Below, in pieces: positions 1 through 7,161 of a DNA stretch of 10,338 nt. Location of the stretch: NCBI GenBank assembly GCA_029259835.1, contig JAJDEL010000630.1, positions 1-10,338 on the forward strand, in the 5' to 3' direction. The stretch's first letter is position 1. The number at the start of each line of letters is the position of its first letter. The translations under genes and the position numbers were made by a program. The DNA comes from Planctomicrobium sp. GTDB taxonomy: Bacteria; Planctomycetota; Planctomycetia; Planctomycetales; Planctomycetaceae. The notes under the pieces were generated by a model. The model had not been told where the DNA came from. It saw only the letters and a list, made by a program, of their open reading frames with translations, and ran no database searches.

Positions 1-57
1 TTCGGCTTGTTTGAGCGCAAAGGCAATCTGCTGATCCGTGTATTTACTCTTCTTCAT
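1..57 (-). CDS. IS3-family transposase OrfA, N-terminal 19 residues (partial)
   Basis: Read on the minus strand from the ATG at 57-55, the first residues are MKKSKYTDQQIAFALKQAE. This matches the start of IS3-family OrfA proteins (a helix-turn-helix DNA-binding subunit beginning MKKS-(R/K)-(F/Y)-T-x-x-Q-I). A second in-frame ATG six bases upstream (63-61) could also start it. The gene leaves the window at position 1, so whether OrfA/OrfB are intact cannot be judged. In IS3 elements OrfA and OrfB are joined by programmed -1 frameshifting to make the active transposase. The short length of visible protein is the only limit on confidence. Confidence 0.75.
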   Translation of the reverse strand, partial: MKKSKYTDQQIAFALKQAE

Positions 58-115
58 GGTCATCTTTCTTGAGAAAAGGACGACCAGATTCTACCAGGAT
101 TTTCTCACTCCGTGT

Positions 116-140
116 GGATCAGTTTCTTGGGAGCAGGTCA
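116..140 (-). repeat. IS3-family terminal inverted repeat (left end)
   Basis: On the minus strand 140 to 116 reads TGACCTGCTCCC then AAGAAACTGATCC. A TGA-type terminus with a CCTGCTCC core is typical of IS3-family ends. It lies about 60 bases upstream of the OrfA start, the usual spacing. The partner repeat is outside the window, so the pairing cannot be confirmed. Confidence 0.65.
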
Positions 141-190
141 ACTCTCCAAACTACGACCCTGACACTGGTACCACACTGGGGGACTGGACA
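141..190 (+). pseudogene. 50-bp gene scrap, second copy at 7166-7215
   Basis: This segment lies between the IS3 end (140) and the first recognisable integrase sequence (about 191). It matches 7166-7215 at 46 of 50 positions, and 146-190 matches 7171-7215 at 43 of 45. Both copies are open in the same codon register and encode PNYDP(D/N)TGTTLG(D/G)WT. The copy at 7166 continues into a further 55 codons of coding-looking sequence, so this one is best seen as a remnant cut on the left by the IS3 insertion and on the right by the join to the integrase. It is probably not part of the integrase, although it is in frame with it. Confidence 0.6.
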
Positions 191-732
191 CAGTCGTTAG
201 ACACAAGCAACGTCGTGGAACTACGCGACAGGGTCATTATTGGCATTCTGATTTACACAGCTTCCAGAGTCGGAGCGGTTGCCAAATTACGCCGTAGCGA
301 TTTCTATGATTTGGGTGACCAGCATTGTTTGCGATTCGCTGAGAAAGGCGGCAAGTCACGAGAGATCCCCGTCCGCCACGATCTTCAAAATTCATCCAGG
401 AATACTTGATTGCTGGCTCGCTCGAACACTCCGACAAATCCACTCCTCTATTTAGAACCACCGTACGTCGGACGAGGAACCTGAGACAAAACGGTCTGAC
501 GGTAGGTGACATGTCTCGCATGGTGAAACGCCGCCTCCGACAAGCGGGCCTCCCCTCCAGGCTCTCACCGCACTCTTTCCGAGTCACCACTATCACTGAT
601 CTGCTAAGCCAGGGGGTACCATTGGAAGATGTCCAAAACCTCGCCGGACACGCCGATCCAAGAACGACGAGGCTGTACGACCGAAGGCAACGAAAAGTCA
701 CGAGAAACATCGTGGAGAGAATTTCCATTTGA
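191..732 (+). pseudogene. Tyrosine recombinase (phage-type integrase), 5'-truncated and frameshifted
   Basis: The catalytic domain of a tyrosine recombinase is recognisable in two frames. The first frame carries the box-I arginine in YTASRVGA (Arg codon at 266-268) and the beta-hairpin lysine region EKGGKSREIPV (about 341-373). The second carries HSFR (His 571, Arg 580), LAGHADPRTTRLYDRR with the box-II His at 649, and the nucleophile Tyr at 676-678. All catalytic positions are thus present. The frames join at the A run 387-390: one additional A would give ...RHDLQKFIQEYLIAGSLEH..., a natural continuation. The N-terminal core-binding domain is missing, replaced by the scrap at 141-190 and the IS3 end. 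The gene appears dead, unless the frameshift is a sequencing error, and even then it would lack its N-terminus. Confidence 0.85.
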
Positions 733-1091
733 TGATTCGATAATGAAAGCGAGTTTTCAGTGACTTGGATGCTACACCGGCGTTCAGGGCCGAAGTTGGT
801 ATCGAGGAAGGTTTCAGGTCTTTGAATTTCATGCAGAAGGGTTTCCACAACGACTGAATTAAGTTTCGAGAACAGTAGTCATGCGCCGTCACTCAGACCA
901 CAGCTTTGGCTTGGTCTCTTCATCTGAAAATTGCAAATACAGTATGACTGGAGAAACTTCCGACTTGAGCGAGAAACATACCACTCCCACGGCTAGTTGA
1001 CATTATGAATTACGACACGGCAATCTCGTTCTCGTCCATCCGGTGAATCCCTCAGTTGCCGATTTAGCTGAGTCAAAAACCGGAAAACCAA
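733..1091. other. Gene-free stretch between integrase remnant and IS1182
   Basis: I find no convincing coding sequence on either strand here. The open frames present have low-complexity or arbitrary translations and no ribosome binding sites. A TTGACA at 997-1002 has no matching -10 element at the right distance. No strong hairpin was seen. This is probably decayed DNA. Confidence 0.5.
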
Positions 1092-1110
1092 CGGGCGTCT
1101 TGAAAAAGTC
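1092..1110 (+). repeat. IS1182 left inverted repeat
   Basis: CGGGCGTCTTGAAAAAGTC pairs with the reverse complement of 2613-2631 with one mismatch (C versus G at the eighth base). Pairing weakens beyond these limits. It defines the left element boundary. Confidence 0.8.
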
Positions 1111-1221
1111 GGGTGACGTTTTCGGGCGTGCTGGCTGATTCATCTTGATCTGTGGAGAGATTTGGTGGTATGGGCGAGTTTGAGTTGCTTCACGTTTTCT
1201 CAAACTCTTCCGACGAGGCCG

Positions 1222-2838
1222 ATGATGCAAGGATTGCATATCTTTGAACCAGAGACCCAGACGGTCATCAATCTGGAGTCGTTCATCCCGAAAAACCACC
1301 TTCTCAGACAGATTGACAGAATTCTAAAACCAGAACTCATACGAAAACTCACCACATCGTGTTACGCAGCGGGACGCGGACGACCTTCAATCGATCCGGT
1401 CGTCTACTTCCGAATGGTCTTGGTAGGATATCTCTATGGGATCAATTCAGATCGACGTCTCTGTGAAGAGGTCCACTTCAATCTCGCTTACCGTTGGTTT
1501 TGTCGACTGTCTCTGGAAGATGAAGTCCCTGATCATTCGTCATTCAGTCGGATCAGAGATCGATACGGAGAAGAAGTGTACGAGCAGGTTTTCTTTGAAA
1601 TCGTAAGACTCTGTCAACAGCATGGTTTGTTCGGAGAAACGTGCAGTGTCATGACCGACGCGACGTTGATCGCAGCGGATGCTTCATTGAATTCGTTAAT
1701 TCACAATGACATCGAGACAGCAGACAAGGAATCGGAGAGCCAACAGCAAGATCGTGGACTGAGAGATGGCTCATCCGCACGCAAGATTTCCAACAAGACA
1801 CACAGCAGCCGCACTGATCCCGACGCCACATTGGCGCAAAAACGCGGAACACCACGACAACTGAAATACAAAGTGCACCAAAGCATTGACGCCAACAGTC
1901 GCGTTATCTTAGACACGCATGTGACCACCGGAGCGCGGCACGACAATCAGCCTTACCTGGAGCAACTCAAACGAATTGAAACGCGATTCCACCTCACGGT
2001 TATTGAAGCGACGGCCGATCGTGGATACGGTTCAGCGGCAATCATCAGGTCTTTACAGGAGCAAGGGAAAAGAACTTTCATTCCACTCTGGAGCGGTCGG
2101 GTTGGAAACAGTAAATATTTAAAAAACGGATTGGTTTACGAGCAGGATCAGGATCGCTTTCGATGTCCGGAGGGGAAGTATCTGAATCCCAATCCCGCGC
2201 ATTATGAGAACCAGAAGCGGTATGTGAGTTCGTCGTCCGACTGCAAAGTCTGTCCACAAGCGTCAACGTGCCCAGCTCGAACACGAGGCTCATCTCCCCA
2301 GCGATTCGTTCAACGCAGCCTTGACCAGGATCTCTTCGAAGAAGTGCAAACACGAATGAGAGATCCGATGTTCCGTCAAAAAATGTCCGAGCGGATGTGG
2401 AAGAGTGAAGGATTATTTGCTGAGGCCAAACAGAACCACGGTTTGTCTCGTGCACGTTATCGAGGTCGAGCAAAGGTTCAAATCCAAGCCTACATGACGG
2501 GTATCGCGCAGAATCTCAAGCGGCTGATCGTGGCTTTTTGTGACTGGCTGTTGATTTGCCTGTCACCTCGAAAAAGAACGACGACCTACCCTCCCTACAT
2601 TCTCAGAACACGGACTTTTTCAACACGCCCGGTCAATTTCTTAGACAGAGTATGCTTCACAATTTGTTCAGAGCGATCAAACAATGCCTATGTGCATTGT
2701 TTCGGATGGCATATCTCCGATAATGAGCTTTTCGATAGGACTCCTCAGAGTGAGTCACTCAACGAAGAGAGGACAAGAAATTGCGAATCGCGACCGGCGG
2801 CATCATTCATGAGACAAGCACGTGTGTCGACACGCTGA
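1222..2838 (+). CDS. IS1182-family DDE transposase
   Basis: Starting at the ATG pair 1222/1225 (GAGG at 1215-1218 upstream; an earlier TTG at 1162 adds 20 unconvincing residues), the frame encodes about 538 residues. The N-terminal third is the DUF772-type region (GRGRPSIDPVVYFRM, DHSSFSRIR). The RNase H-like domain follows with D146 (MTDAT), D266 (TADRGYGS) and E396 (WKSEGLFAEAKQ), the expected DDE triad. A Cys cluster, C341-x2-C344-x5-C350, precedes the last block and may bind metal. Conserved sequence ends near residue 440. About 68 further residues after the right terminal repeat are encoded by flanking DNA and overlap the start of the M81 gene in another frame, so the natural stop has been lost or was never in the element. 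The transposase otherwise looks intact. Confidence 0.88.
   Translation: MMQGLHIFEPETQTVINLESFIPKNHLLRQIDRILKPELIRKLTTSCYAAGRGRPSIDPVVYFRMVLVGYLYGINSDRRLCEEVHFNLAYRWFCRLSLEDEVPDHSSFSRIRDRYGEEVYEQVFFEIVRLCQQHGLFGETCSVMTDATLIAADASLNSLIHNDIETADKESESQQQDRGLRDGSSARKISNKTHSSRTDPDATLAQKRGTPRQLKYKVHQSIDANSRVILDTHVTTGARHDNQPYLEQLKRIETRFHLTVIEATADRGYGSAAIIRSLQEQGKRTFIPLWSGRVGNSKYLKNGLVYEQDQDRFRCPEGKYLNPNPAHYENQKRYVSSSSDCKVCPQASTCPARTRGSSPQRFVQRSLDQDLFEEVQTRMRDPMFRQKMSERMWKSEGLFAEAKQNHGLSRARYRGRAKVQIQAYMTGIAQNLKRLIVAFCDWLLICLSPRKRTTTYPPYILRTRTFSTRPVNFLDRVCFTICSERSNNAYVHCFGWHISDNELFDRTPQSESLNEERTRNCESRPAASFMRQARVSTR
2613..2631 (-). repeat. IS1182 right inverted repeat
   Basis: The reverse complement reads CGGGCGTGTTGAAAAAGTC, the partner of 1092-1110. 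The transposase reading frame passes through this repeat without a stop. Confidence 0.8.
2679..2702. other. Perfect 9-bp inverted repeat upstream of the M81 gene
   Basis: AAACAATGC (2679-2687) and GCATTGTTT (2694-2702) form a perfect stem with a 6-base loop. It lies between the IS1182 right end and the M81 start at 2781. There is no U-rich run on the plus side beyond TTT, so it is a weak terminator at best; an operator or leader hairpin is equally possible. Confidence 0.4.
2767..2773 (+). promoter_or_regulatory. Ribosome binding site deciding a TTG start for M81
   Basis: GAGAGGA lies 7 bases before the TTG at 2781. This, and the conserved M81 start (MRIA-x-GG-x-x-HET), supports initiation at TTG rather than at any later ATG. 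Confidence 0.7.
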
Positions 2839-4259
2839 CGACCCTCAAAGACTTCGAACATGATCGCGGAATCATCCGCGGCGATGCGATTCTGGAACGG
2901 TTTCGCGGTACGAACGTACAAACCGGCGGATTTATTACGGCCGCGGACGAGTACGGATTCGACCTCATTCCTTTGCTGCGTGCATCGGCATTTCCGGGTG
3001 GCTTGATTCGTCGAGAAGATTACGATGCGATGAAAGCCGAACTCATCGAACGGCTCGAAACTGCAGGGCCAGTGGATGGAATCTTGCTTGATCTTCACGG
3101 TGCAATGGTGATTGAAGGAATTGATGACGGCGACGGCGACATGATCGCCGCTGTCCGCAATGTTGTCGGTCCAGACGTTCCCATCGGAGTGCCGCTGGAT
3201 TTGCACGGTAACCATACGAAGTGGCGAGTTGAAGTCGCGGATGCGATTGTGGGCTATGACACTTTTCCTCATGTCGACATGGCAGAACGGGGCAAGGAAG
3301 CCGGTGAGATTATTGTGCGGACGATCCGTGGTGAGATCCGGCCCACGATGGCAATCCATCAATTACCGATGTTCTGGAGTACGCCGTGTCAGGTCACAGC
3401 TCGACCTCCGATGAACGAAGTGCTCGAACGCTTGCACGAGATGGAACGACGAAAGGATGTAGTCAGTATGACGGTTGCCACTGGGTTTCCCTGGGCGGAT
3501 GTTCCAGATGTGGGCAGTTCAGTCATCGCGGTCACAGATAATGACCAACAGCTCGCGCAGGAACTTGCTGACGAACTTGGCGGTTGGATCTGGGAAAACC
3601 GTCAACGCTGGTATTCACCGCCTTTACCGGTTCGCGACGCGCTCGCTGATGGAGAACGAGTTGGTCGTTACCCGATCATTGTCGCCGACCATGCAGATAA
3701 CACAGGTGGCGGGTCACCTGGCGATTCAACCGAAGTGCTACGGACTTTTCTAGAGATGGGGCTACAGGACGCCCTGTTGCTTTATATGGTTGACAAGGAA
3801 GTTGCGCAGCTAGCGCATACGGTCGGCATTGGCAGTCGCATTCCGGTTTGTATTGGTGGTAAATCTTCGTCAGTCCAGGGTGCCCCGATCGAATGCGAGG
3901 CGGAAGTCATCGCGGTCTCCGATGGTGCGTTCGCCTACGATGGCCCCATGTTCGCCGGATTGACTGGGAGCATGGGAACGTCCGCATGGATCAAAATTGA
4001 TGGAGTCTCGGTGGTCGTTGTTTGTTCCCGCGAACAACCGTTTGATCAGGCGTTTGCCCGAAGTCTCGGAATTGATTGTCATAAAATGCGTTACATTTGC
4101 GTCAAGTCAGCCGCCCACTTTCGCGCTGCGTTCGAACCGATTGCTGGTTCAATTTATAACGTCGATGCAGCAGGCATTCACACACATGACTTTTTTAAAC
4201 TTCCTCACACGAAACGGACTCGTCCAGTATTTCCCGTCGAGATTGCACCAAGAAGATGA
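2781..4259 (+). CDS. M81 family metallopeptidase (MlrC-like)
   Basis: The 492-residue protein is full length for the M81/MlrC family (DUF1485 plus MlrC C-terminal domain). It opens MRIATGGIIHETSTCV, the family hallmark, and continues with LLDLHGAMV (102-110), PLDLHGNHT (138-146) and the PHVDMAERG block (163-171). By analogy with MlrC, D140, H142 and H164 are the likely zinc ligands; the D-x-H...22 residues...H spacing fits my recollection of the family. The C-terminal half contains ADHADNTGGGSPGDST and ends with a typical RPVFPVE tail. MlrC hydrolyses linearised microcystin peptides in sphingomonads, but most family members have no known substrate, so only a zinc hydrolase role is inferred. 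There is no signal peptide, so it is probably cytoplasmic. It starts with TTG. The IS1182 insertion 150 bp upstream has probably displaced or replaced its native promoter. Confidence 0.92.
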   Translation: MRIATGGIIHETSTCVDTLTTLKDFEHDRGIIRGDAILERFRGTNVQTGGFITAADEYGFDLIPLLRASAFPGGLIRREDYDAMKAELIERLETAGPVDGILLDLHGAMVIEGIDDGDGDMIAAVRNVVGPDVPIGVPLDLHGNHTKWRVEVADAIVGYDTFPHVDMAERGKEAGEIIVRTIRGEIRPTMAIHQLPMFWSTPCQVTARPPMNEVLERLHEMERRKDVVSMTVATGFPWADVPDVGSSVIAVTDNDQQLAQELADELGGWIWENRQRWYSPPLPVRDALADGERVGRYPIIVADHADNTGGGSPGDSTEVLRTFLEMGLQDALLLYMVDKEVAQLAHTVGIGSRIPVCIGGKSSSVQGAPIECEAEVIAVSDGAFAYDGPMFAGLTGSMGTSAWIKIDGVSVVVVCSREQPFDQAFARSLGIDCHKMRYICVKSAAHFRAAFEPIAGSIYNVDAAGIHTHDFFKLPHTKRTRPVFPVEIAPRR

Positions 4260-4428
4260 GCGACGAGGAGCATTGAGAAAATACCTGTGAGTTTTTACTT
4301 TTGAAGCTTCTAAAGATCAGGTCCAAATTAACATTGATTCCGAAGAAACGTATGGCGTGCAGAGACGGATTCGTTGAATCAGAGAATGTATGAGAGATTC
4401 GTAATTATTCAAGAGCGGGAAATGAGTC

Positions 4429-5784
4429 TCAGGCCAAGATCGCGTTGATGACCTGTCCTTTAGGAACAACTTCGTACGGTCGACCCAGTGAATCGTGGAT
4501 TTGCGTTGTCGAATCAACGCCGAGAAGACGATAGATCGTCGTCATGACATCGCCTGGACTGACTGGCGATTCTGCCGGAGTGGCTCCGTGGCGGTCACTG
4601 GCGCCAAAGACGAAACCTTCGCGGATACCAGCACCTGCAAGCATGACGGTGTAACAGGAATTCCAATGGTCACGACCGGCATTTGCATTGATCTTAGGCG
4701 TGCGACCGAAGTCTCCCAGAACCGCCACCAGAGTTCGATCCAACATGCTCCGATCTGCCAGATCCTGGAGCAGACTGCTGCAAGCGGCATCAAATTCGGG
4801 GAGCAATCGCGTCTTCAGGCTAGTGAAGTTATTCCCATGTGTATCCCATGTGGCGTTGGCATCTGGTGCCCATGATAATGTTACGAAGCGCGTCCCGGCT
4901 TGAATCAGGCGCCGGGCCAGTAACGTACTTTGACCATAAATGTTTCGTCCGTAACTATCGCGTACGGAGTCTGGTTCTTTGTCCAAGTCGAACGCATCCT
5001 GAGTTACGGTGGATGTCAGCAGCTCAAAGACTTGCGATTGAAAATCATCGATAGCTGTCATCGACCGATTTTTCTGCAGCTGCAGTCCACCACCCAACCC
5101 CGCTAATAACTCACTGCGGTTTTGTAGACGATCACGAGAAACGGCTTCAGGAAGTGAGAGGTTTTCGACATGAAAGTCAGGGGCATTGGGATTGTTGAGC
5201 ACCCAAAATGGATCGAACGTTTGCCCCATCAATCCTCCCAAAAATCCTGGTTGCAGCGGTCCAGCGGCACCTTCTTTCGTTTTGTACGGTAAAGCGACAT
5301 AAGGCAACGTTCGATTTTCAGGTGGTCGAAATCGGGCCAGTACAGAACCGGGTGATGGGCGATCACTCGGTTGCGCACCCCCACCAAACTCACCGCGGTC
5401 GTGGCCTGTGAGTGCCGCGTAAACTGCAGCAGCGTGCGAGTTGTTCACGCCGTGATTCATCGAGCGAATCAACGTGGTGCGGTGCATTTGCTGTGCGAGT
5501 CGCGGCAAGTGCTCGCTGAGGGAAACTCCAGGTAGACTGCTGTCAATTGGCTGAAACTCTCCGCGGATCTCGGAAGGAGCATTCGGTTTGAGATCCCACA
5601 TGTCGAGATGACTTGGACCGCCGTTTAGGAACAGGACGATGCAGTGGTCAGCACGTGCCGTCAAACCTGATGCGGCAAATACATTCGGCCCACCTGCACA
5701 AAACGCCGGTAAAGCGGCCGCTCCAAGTTGGAGCAGATGGCGACGCTGAAATTTTCTTAGATCTCGTTGATGTCTGACGACCAT
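4429..5784 (-). CDS. DUF1501 family protein, Tat-exported (sulfatase/alkaline-phosphatase-like fold)
   Basis: The 451-residue protein begins with a twin-arginine signal (RRHLLQLGAAALPAF, residues 14-28), giving export through the Tat pathway. DUF1501 landmarks follow in order: NGGPSHLDMWDLKP (54-67), WDTHGNN (313-319), GDFGRTPKIN (357-366) and GRDHW (370-374). The usual central motif is G-E-F-GRTP, so Asp358 is a conservative variant. The ATG at 5784 has AGGAAG (5798-5793 on the minus strand) 8 bases ahead. DUF1501 proteins are greatly expanded in planctomycetes and usually follow a DUF1549/DUF1553 cytochrome-domain partner in the same operon; no partner is present here. The fold resembles sulfatases and phosphatases, but the substrate is unknown. 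It converges on the M81 gene across 169 bp in which I see no strong terminator. Confidence 0.93.
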   Translation of the reverse strand: MVVRHQRDLRKFQRRHLLQLGAAALPAFCAGGPNVFAASGLTARADHCIVLFLNGGPSHLDMWDLKPNAPSEIRGEFQPIDSSLPGVSLSEHLPRLAQQMHRTTLIRSMNHGVNNSHAAAVYAALTGHDRGEFGGGAQPSDRPSPGSVLARFRPPENRTLPYVALPYKTKEGAAGPLQPGFLGGLMGQTFDPFWVLNNPNAPDFHVENLSLPEAVSRDRLQNRSELLAGLGGGLQLQKNRSMTAIDDFQSQVFELLTSTVTQDAFDLDKEPDSVRDSYGRNIYGQSTLLARRLIQAGTRFVTLSWAPDANATWDTHGNNFTSLKTRLLPEFDAACSSLLQDLADRSMLDRTLVAVLGDFGRTPKINANAGRDHWNSCYTVMLAGAGIREGFVFGASDRHGATPAESPVSPGDVMTTIYRLLGVDSTTQIHDSLGRPYEVVPKGQVINAILA

Positions 5785-6152
5785 TAATTGTTCTTCCTAA
5801 CAAGACTCACCCCGACTCTGGATGATTGTACATCAAGGGCATGGAAGAGTGAATTGAGAAAGAGAATCGACGTAGAGTTGAACAAAGCTGCTTTGCCTTT
5901 CAACATTTTTCACCAATGCACCGATGCGAAAGTAAAAAAACGGTCGGTTTCTCGCTGTGCCAATTAACGTATGGAGTTTCTCGAACAATCAGTGTAAATG
6001 GAGTTGCAGTGGTTCTTTACTCTGCGGCAAGTACTGCCAGGGGGATTTCATTAAATCTATTGCGATACAAACATGTCTGGGCCTGTCTGACAATAGTTGG
6101 TATATGGAAATGATCACTTCATCGAATTGGTCAATTCAACAGGCGGTTGCAC
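5785..6152. other. Divergent intergenic region between DUF1501 and the C70-like gene
   Basis: This 368-bp region must hold the promoters for the minus-strand DUF1501 gene and the plus-strand peptidase gene, and it contains the first copy of the 75-bp repeat (5942-6016). Small open frames starting at 5916 and 5957 run across the repeat but have no ribosome binding site, and I do not regard them as genes. A TACAAT on the minus strand upstream of DUF1501 lacks a convincing -35 partner. Confidence 0.5.
5942..6016 (+). repeat. 75-bp dispersed direct repeat, copy 1
   Basis: It matches 6994-7068 at 68 of 75 positions without gaps. Similarity stops abruptly at the left edge and fades within about 15 bases at the right. 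An 8-base motif GTTTCTCG occurs twice inside each copy. Differences include stop-creating and stop-removing changes in every frame compared, so it looks non-coding. Confidence 0.8.
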
Positions 6153-6815
6153 ATGCGTTTAGGACTCACATGTTCTTTAGTAATTTTTGTCTCGACATGC
6201 ACTCTCCTTTCTGCAGCGGAGTTCGTTGGCATCTCCGATGAAGAATTCGAAGCACATTATCGCTCACAGCAAGGGCAGTACTTGTGCTGGGCAACTTGTG
6301 CCGAGATGGTGCTTTCCCATCAGGGGATCAAACTGCCAGCGAACACGATAGTGGAAAATGTTCAGGGCCAATTTTCGGATTCCGTCGGTAGTTATCGTGA
6401 CATGATCAAATCGACAAACGGGATTTTTCAGGATGATTCTGACGTGGACGTTGTGGTTTCTGGGCAGATGGTCGCTGGTGCTCCCATCTCTACTGTTCTG
6501 TACACCTCGCTTAAAAATAAAAAGCCAATCATTTTGCTCTATCAAAACGGTCCTCAGATGGGACATGCCGTGGTGGTGACGGGAGCCGAATTTACTGTCA
6601 ACAAAGTTCTCGACGAAATCACGGTTGAGAAATTTCATGTCTTTGATCCATACTGTTACCGAAGAGTCATCGATTTCAAAGGCAATCGACTGGAGGAAGA
6701 CGACTCACTCATCAAGAAAGAATACAGCCCCAAAATGAGTTTTAACGGCGCTCTACACATTGAGTCTGGAATTGTGAACGCGGTCATCATCATCGAAGGC
6801 ACTAAGCTGAAATAA
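6153..6815 (+). CDS. Secreted papain-like cysteine peptidase (C70/C39-like)
   Basis: Starting at the ATG at 6153 with AGGCGG at 6141-6146, the protein has 220 residues. Residues 1-22 form a signal peptide (hydrophobic core then TLLSAA before EFVGI), so it is exported. The catalytic block QQGQYLCWATCAEMVL (39-54) gives the nucleophile Cys45 with Gln42 or an earlier Gln for the oxyanion hole. His138 in MGHAVVVTG (136-144) and Asp165 in HVFDPYCY (162-169) complete a papain-type triad. The pattern resembles the AvrRpt2-like (C70) and C39-like families. The upstream TTG at 6147 would add only two residues. The gene is alone on its strand and flanked by two direct copies of a 75-bp repeat. The substrate is unknown; a role in processing an exported peptide or cell-surface protein is possible but not shown. 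Confidence 0.75.
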   Translation: MRLGLTCSLVIFVSTCTLLSAAEFVGISDEEFEAHYRSQQGQYLCWATCAEMVLSHQGIKLPANTIVENVQGQFSDSVGSYRDMIKSTNGIFQDDSDVDVVVSGQMVAGAPISTVLYTSLKNKKPIILLYQNGPQMGHAVVVTGAEFTVNKVLDEITVEKFHVFDPYCYRRVIDFKGNRLEEDDSLIKKEYSPKMSFNGALHIESGIVNAVIIIEGTKLK

Positions 6816-6919
6816 TCCAACTCATCGAATCTAAAGATGAGATTGACACCACCGACGGCAAGATCGAGTTCCGTTCACGACTCGATGGGATGCTGAAGTT
6901 CTACCATCGAGCGGCTTGA
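6806..6919 (+). pseudogene. Short coding-like remnant (37 codons), unrecognised
   Basis: Directly after the peptidase gene a frame reads ...DEIDTTDGKIEFRSRLDGML... and stops at 6917-6919. The amino-acid composition and codon use look protein-coding, but there is no start signal and the frame begins just after a stop at 6803-6805, inside the end of the previous gene. In the next bases a different frame reads GKRRKRLPVSSMGRFLAES up to the second repeat, suggesting a frame-broken remnant. I cannot name the family. Confidence 0.35.
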
Positions 6920-6993
6920 AGATCGGTAAGGCGCCCGTGTACTGAAACACTACGAGCGGAAAGCGGCGTAAACGTTTGCCGGTGTCATCAATG

Positions 6994-7068
6994 GGTCGGT
7001 TTCTCGCTGAGTCAATTAACGTATGGAGTTTCTCGGACAATCAATGAAAATGGAGTTGTAGCGGTTCT
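6994..7068 (+). repeat. 75-bp dispersed direct repeat, copy 2
   Basis: This is the partner of 5942-6016 in the same orientation, 1,052 bases downstream. Together the two copies bracket the cysteine peptidase gene. Confidence 0.8.
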
Positions 7069-7161
7069 ACTCCATTGCTCCGAAAGTTCTTGAGGGTGCT
7101 CCATCGTGAAACCACAGCGTTTTTGACGCCATCAACATTCTTTGAACATGCTTTTGAATAA

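Larger units (their letters stand above)
1..140 (-). mobile_element. IS3-family insertion sequence, 5' end (partial)
   Basis: This is the upstream end of an IS3-family element that reads leftward out of the window. Two things show it. The minus strand from 57 encodes the start of an IS3 OrfA protein, and the minus strand starting at 140 begins TGACCTGCTCCCAAG, which has the form of an IS3-family terminal inverted repeat. The outer boundary is placed at 140 because similarity to a second locus (7166-7215) begins immediately beyond it. The other end of the element and any target duplication lie outside the window. Confidence 0.75.
1092..2631 (+). mobile_element. IS1182-family insertion sequence, apparently complete
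   Basis: The element is about 1.54 kb, bounded by imperfect inverted repeats at 1092-1110 and 2613-2631 with shared core GGGCGT-N-TTGAAAAAGTC, and encodes a single DDE transposase. The TTTTTCAACA-type terminus, single open frame and length agree with the IS1182 family. No clear target duplication is seen: the left flank ends ...AAACCAA and the right begins GTCAATTT. It sits about 150 bp upstream of the M81 metallopeptidase gene and points toward it. Confidence 0.8.

Noticed and set aside
38..190. N-terminal half of the open frame 38-409 as integrase protein
   Set aside because: Codons before about 191 fall in the antisense of an IS3 OrfA start, the IS3 terminal repeat and a scrap found elsewhere (7166-7215). 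They are fused to the integrase frame by chance.
237..848. 203-residue minus-strand open frame
   Set aside because: It is the antisense of the integrase remnant, where the plus strand carries all catalytic motifs.
997..1019. TTGACA as a promoter driving toward the IS
   Set aside because: No recognisable -10 hexamer lies 16-18 bases downstream.
2745..3362. 205-residue minus-strand open frame
   Set aside because: It is a shadow of the M81 gene, whose plus-strand motifs are clear.
4260..4428. Bidirectional terminator between the convergent M81 and DUF1501 genes
   Set aside because: Only very short stems (for example GATTC-GTT-GAATC near 4364) are present, without a T tract on either strand.
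5916..6241. Two overlapping plus-strand small frames upstream of the cysteine peptidase
   Set aside because: They run through the dispersed repeat, lack ribosome binding sites, and the repeat's second copy does not preserve either frame.
6831..7040. 69-residue minus-strand frame downstream of the peptidase
   Set aside because: It has no motif or ribosome binding site. Half lies in the repeat, and the plus strand has a more protein-like remnant in the same place.
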